Shown here one piece after another: positions 6,886 to 8,393 of a stretch of 8,393 bases of DNA; the first letter of the stretch is position 1; the number at the start of each line of letters is the position of its first letter. Both the position numbers and the translations under genes were made by a program. The DNA comes from Flavobacteriales bacterium (GTDB taxonomy: Bacteria > Bacteroidota > Bacteroidia > Flavobacteriales > Flavobacteriaceae), in the NCBI GenBank assembly GCA_011525065.1, contig WTIY01000168.1:1-8393 (forward strand). The letters are read 5' to 3'. The notes below the pieces were generated by a model, which ran no database searches, had not been told where the DNA came from, and saw only the letters and a program-made list of their open reading frames with translations.

Positions 6886-7731
6886 TTAATTTAGTTCAAG
6901 ATTATCGATGAGTCTTACGCCGTGAAAATGGGCGGCAATGAAAGCGCGGTATTTTTTTCCAGACGCTATGTTAATCGCTGGGGTTAGGGTTTGTGCATCA
7001 GCAATTTCGAAATATTCTAAATCAAAATCGATTTGATCGCTAAAGGCCTGTTTGGCGCTTTTGCGCAATTGCTCAAGGGATTGATGCGCAAATGATTTTT
7101 GCGTTTGCTCAAGGACGCGATACAGCAGCGACGCTTGTTTTTTTTGGGCCTCTGTGAGTCGCTCATTTCTCGAGCTCAGGGCCAGACCATCTGCATTTCT
7201 GGCAATGGGACAGGGCACGATGCTTATCGATAGATTTTGATCCTGCACCAGTGTTTGAATCACGCGCAATTGTTGAAAATCTTTCTCGCCAAAGTAGGCG
7301 CAATCTGGATTAACCGCATCAAATAATAGAGAAACTACGGTGGCTACTCCATCAAAATGCCCCGCTCGGTGCTGACCCTCCATAAATTGAGTCAATGACC
7401 CAAAATCATAGGCCTTGGCACTTATCGTTTCCTGGTACAAGTCTTTGGCAGCTGGCGCAAAGACGATCACCTCGGGCGATAAAGATTTGAGTAAAGACAC
7501 GTCAGCTTCTAAATTTTGTGGATACCGCTGGAGATCCTCAGGATTGTTGAATTGAGTCGGGTTCACAAAAATACTCACCACGACAAGGTCGTTTTCATTC
7601 AAGGCTTGCTGAACTAAACTCAAATGACCTTGGTGCAAGGCGCCCATCGTTGGGACGAAACCTACGGTCTTTCCAGTGTTGTTAGAGGGGCATAAAAACC
7701 CCTTTAATTCGTCCTTAGTGCGAATGATCAT
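6886..7731 (-). CDS. panC: Pantothenate synthetase (PanC)
   Basis: PanC joins pantoate and beta-alanine with ATP, through a pantoyl-adenylate, in the cytoplasm. The 281 residues match the usual length. Visible motifs are VPTMGALHQGH (26-36) with the nucleotidyltransferase HxGH at 33-36, NPTQFNNPEDLQRYP (57-71), EGQHRAGHFDGVATVV (118-133), FGEKDFQQL (147-155) and GLALSSRNERL (182-192). The RPGHF common in the family is RAGHF here, a mild change. The ATG at 7731 gives MIIRTKDELK, a normal PanC N-terminus. It is the first gene of the minus-strand series; a -7 promoter element lies 18 bases upstream. No panB is seen in the window, so pantoate must come from a gene elsewhere. Confidence 0.97.
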   Translation of the reverse strand: MIIRTKDELKGFLCPSNNTGKTVGFVPTMGALHQGHLSLVQQALNENDLVVVSIFVNPTQFNNPEDLQRYPQNLEADVSLLKSLSPEVIVFAPAAKDLYQETISAKAYDFGSLTQFMEGQHRAGHFDGVATVVSLLFDAVNPDCAYFGEKDFQQLRVIQTLVQDQNLSISIVPCPIARNADGLALSSRNERLTEAQKKQASLLYRVLEQTQKSFAHQSLEQLRKSAKQAFSDQIDFDLEYFEIADAQTLTPAINIASGKKYRAFIAAHFHGVRLIDNLELN

Positions 7732-7749
7732 GATGGCTTAAAAATCGAG

Positions 7750-7757
7750 CAAAATTA
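7750..7757 (-). promoter_or_regulatory. -7 promoter element for panC-panD-flippase
   Basis: TAATTTTG on the minus strand is an exact fit to the Bacteroidota -7 consensus TAnnTTTG, with TTTA 21 bases upstream as a near match to the -33 TTTG. Transcription would begin close to 7743, giving a leader of about 12 bases before the panC ATG. There is no Shine-Dalgarno sequence, as is usual in this phylum. Confidence 0.6.
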
Positions 7758-7788
7758 AGATATTCAAGGCAATCTGCATAAATTTTCG

Positions 7789-7796
7789 TAATTTTG
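7789..7796 (+). promoter_or_regulatory. -7 promoter element for the glycogen-synthase-like gene
   Basis: TAATTTTG followed by C is an exact fit to TAnnTTTG. Transcription would start near 7802, leaving about 30 bases before the ATG at 7834. No clear TTTG -33 element is visible at the expected distance. AAGG at 7825-7828, five bases before the ATG, could be a short Shine-Dalgarno site. Confidence 0.6.
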
Positions 7797-7833
7797 CAAC
7801 CTCAGAACCGTCACAGTAAATTTTAAGGTTTTT

Positions 7834-8393
7834 ATGAAAGATAAAAGAGTCTTGTATGTGTCTTCGGAGGTAGTTCCCTACTTACCCGAGACTGAGATTT
7901 CTTCAATGGCGTTTGAGGCTCCACGAGCGGTGAATAATCGCAGTGGTCAAATACGCATTTTTATGCCGCGTTACGGCAACATCAACGAGCGAAGACACCA
8001 ATTACACGAGGTCATCCGATTGTCCGGAATGAACTTGGTGATCAATGACATGGACATGCCGCTCATCATCAAAGTGGCTTCAATCCCGAAGGAGCGCATG
8101 CAGGTTTATTTTATCGATAACGATGATTATTTCAAACGCAAGGCGACTTATACCGATGAAAATGGGGTGCTTTTTGAGGACAACGATGAACGTGCTTTAT
8201 TCTTTGCCAAAGGCGTCATAGAGACGGTCAAAAAACTAAATTGGGCTCCAGACATCATTCATGTACACGGATGGCTTGCGTCTTTATTGCCGCTTTACCT
8301 CAGAACGTATTATGCCAATGAGCCACTTTTTGACGGATGTAAGATCGTGACCTCGTTGTATGGTCAAGGGTTTGATGGTGCCTTGAATTCGGA
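7834..8393 (+). CDS. Glycogen/starch synthase N-terminal-domain protein (partial, 3' end outside the window)
   Basis: The window holds 186 codons from an ATG preceded by AAGG. The fragment fits the N-terminal (GT5, starch synthase catalytic) domain: RVLYVSSEVVPYLPE (5-19), IRIFMPRYGNINERRHQLHE (40-59), VYFIDNDDYFKR (91-102), DNDERALFFAKGVIETVKKL (116-135) and IIHVHGWLASLLPLYL (141-156). Two canonical features are missing. The KTGGL loop that binds ADP-glucose is replaced by PETEIS after SEVVPYL, and HDWH is HGWL. From memory, Bacteroidota carry a conserved short homologue of about 270 residues opposite panC, without the second GT-B domain and annotated as glycogen synthase; this start matches it closely. 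If so, it is probably not a normal glycogen synthase and may be regulatory or structural. The family is sure, the activity is doubtful; the name glgA is withheld for that reason. Confidence 0.88.
   Translation, partial: MKDKRVLYVSSEVVPYLPETEISSMAFEAPRAVNNRSGQIRIFMPRYGNINERRHQLHEVIRLSGMNLVINDMDMPLIIKVASIPKERMQVYFIDNDDYFKRKATYTDENGVLFEDNDERALFFAKGVIETVKKLNWAPDIIHVHGWLASLLPLYLRTYYANEPLFDGCKIVTSLYGQGFDGALNS

Noticed and set aside
7686..7703. AGGGG/CCCCT inverted repeat with an 8-base A-rich loop near the start of panC
   Set aside because: It lies inside codons 10-16 of panC, the stem is only five pairs, and there is no T-run after it; a regulatory hairpin cannot be supported.
1..8393. Search for tRNA/rRNA genes, CRISPR arrays, insertion sequences, phage, toxin-antitoxin or defence genes
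   Set aside because: Almost all bases belong to identified core genes; the gaps are at most 153 bp, with no array-like repeats, tRNA-like folds or transposase-like coding.

Overview
This window looks like a chromosomal core region of a Bacteroidota bacterium, most likely of the Flavobacteriia. The reasons are the conserved cluster panC-panD-flippase opposite a short glycogen-synthase-like gene, two copies of the Bacteroidota promoter element (TAnnTTTG) between panC and that gene, few Shine-Dalgarno sequences, and a long export-type beta-rich protein. I see no mobile element, RNA gene, CRISPR array or phage gene.

Layout. Positions 1-2064 (minus) hold the first 688 codons of a large outer-membrane-type protein that runs off the left edge. 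After a 153-bp divergent gap comes xth (2218-2985, plus, TTG start), an exonuclease III/AP endonuclease. Its end overlaps by 11 bp, tail to tail, the end of radA (2975-4336, minus), a DNA repair ATPase. Reading leftward from the right, the minus-strand series is panC (7731-6886), panD (6872-6522), a membrane protein of the lysylphosphatidylglycerol-synthase/flippase type (6521-5562), a secreted esterase-like alpha/beta-hydrolase (5490-4336) and radA. Junctions are tight (13 bp; 0 bp; 71 bp; 1-bp overlap), so one or two transcripts are likely. The 71-bp gap has a weak hairpin and a promoter-like element that may separate panC-panD-flippase from esterase-radA. At the right, a glycogen/starch synthase N-terminal-domain gene starts at 7834 (plus) and runs off the end.

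How they work together. PanD makes beta-alanine and PanC joins it to pantoate, giving pantothenate for coenzyme A; panB is not in the window. Xth and RadA both serve DNA repair but are convergent. The hydrolase and the large protein carry export signals and would act in the envelope.

Points of interest are the hydrolase, whose nucleophile Ser position is Asp (GHDLTA); the glycogen-synthase-like protein, which lacks the KxGG ADP-glucose motif; the large partial surface protein; and a mirror-image pair of promoter elements. I find no convincing new multi-gene system; most of the window is ordinary core genome.
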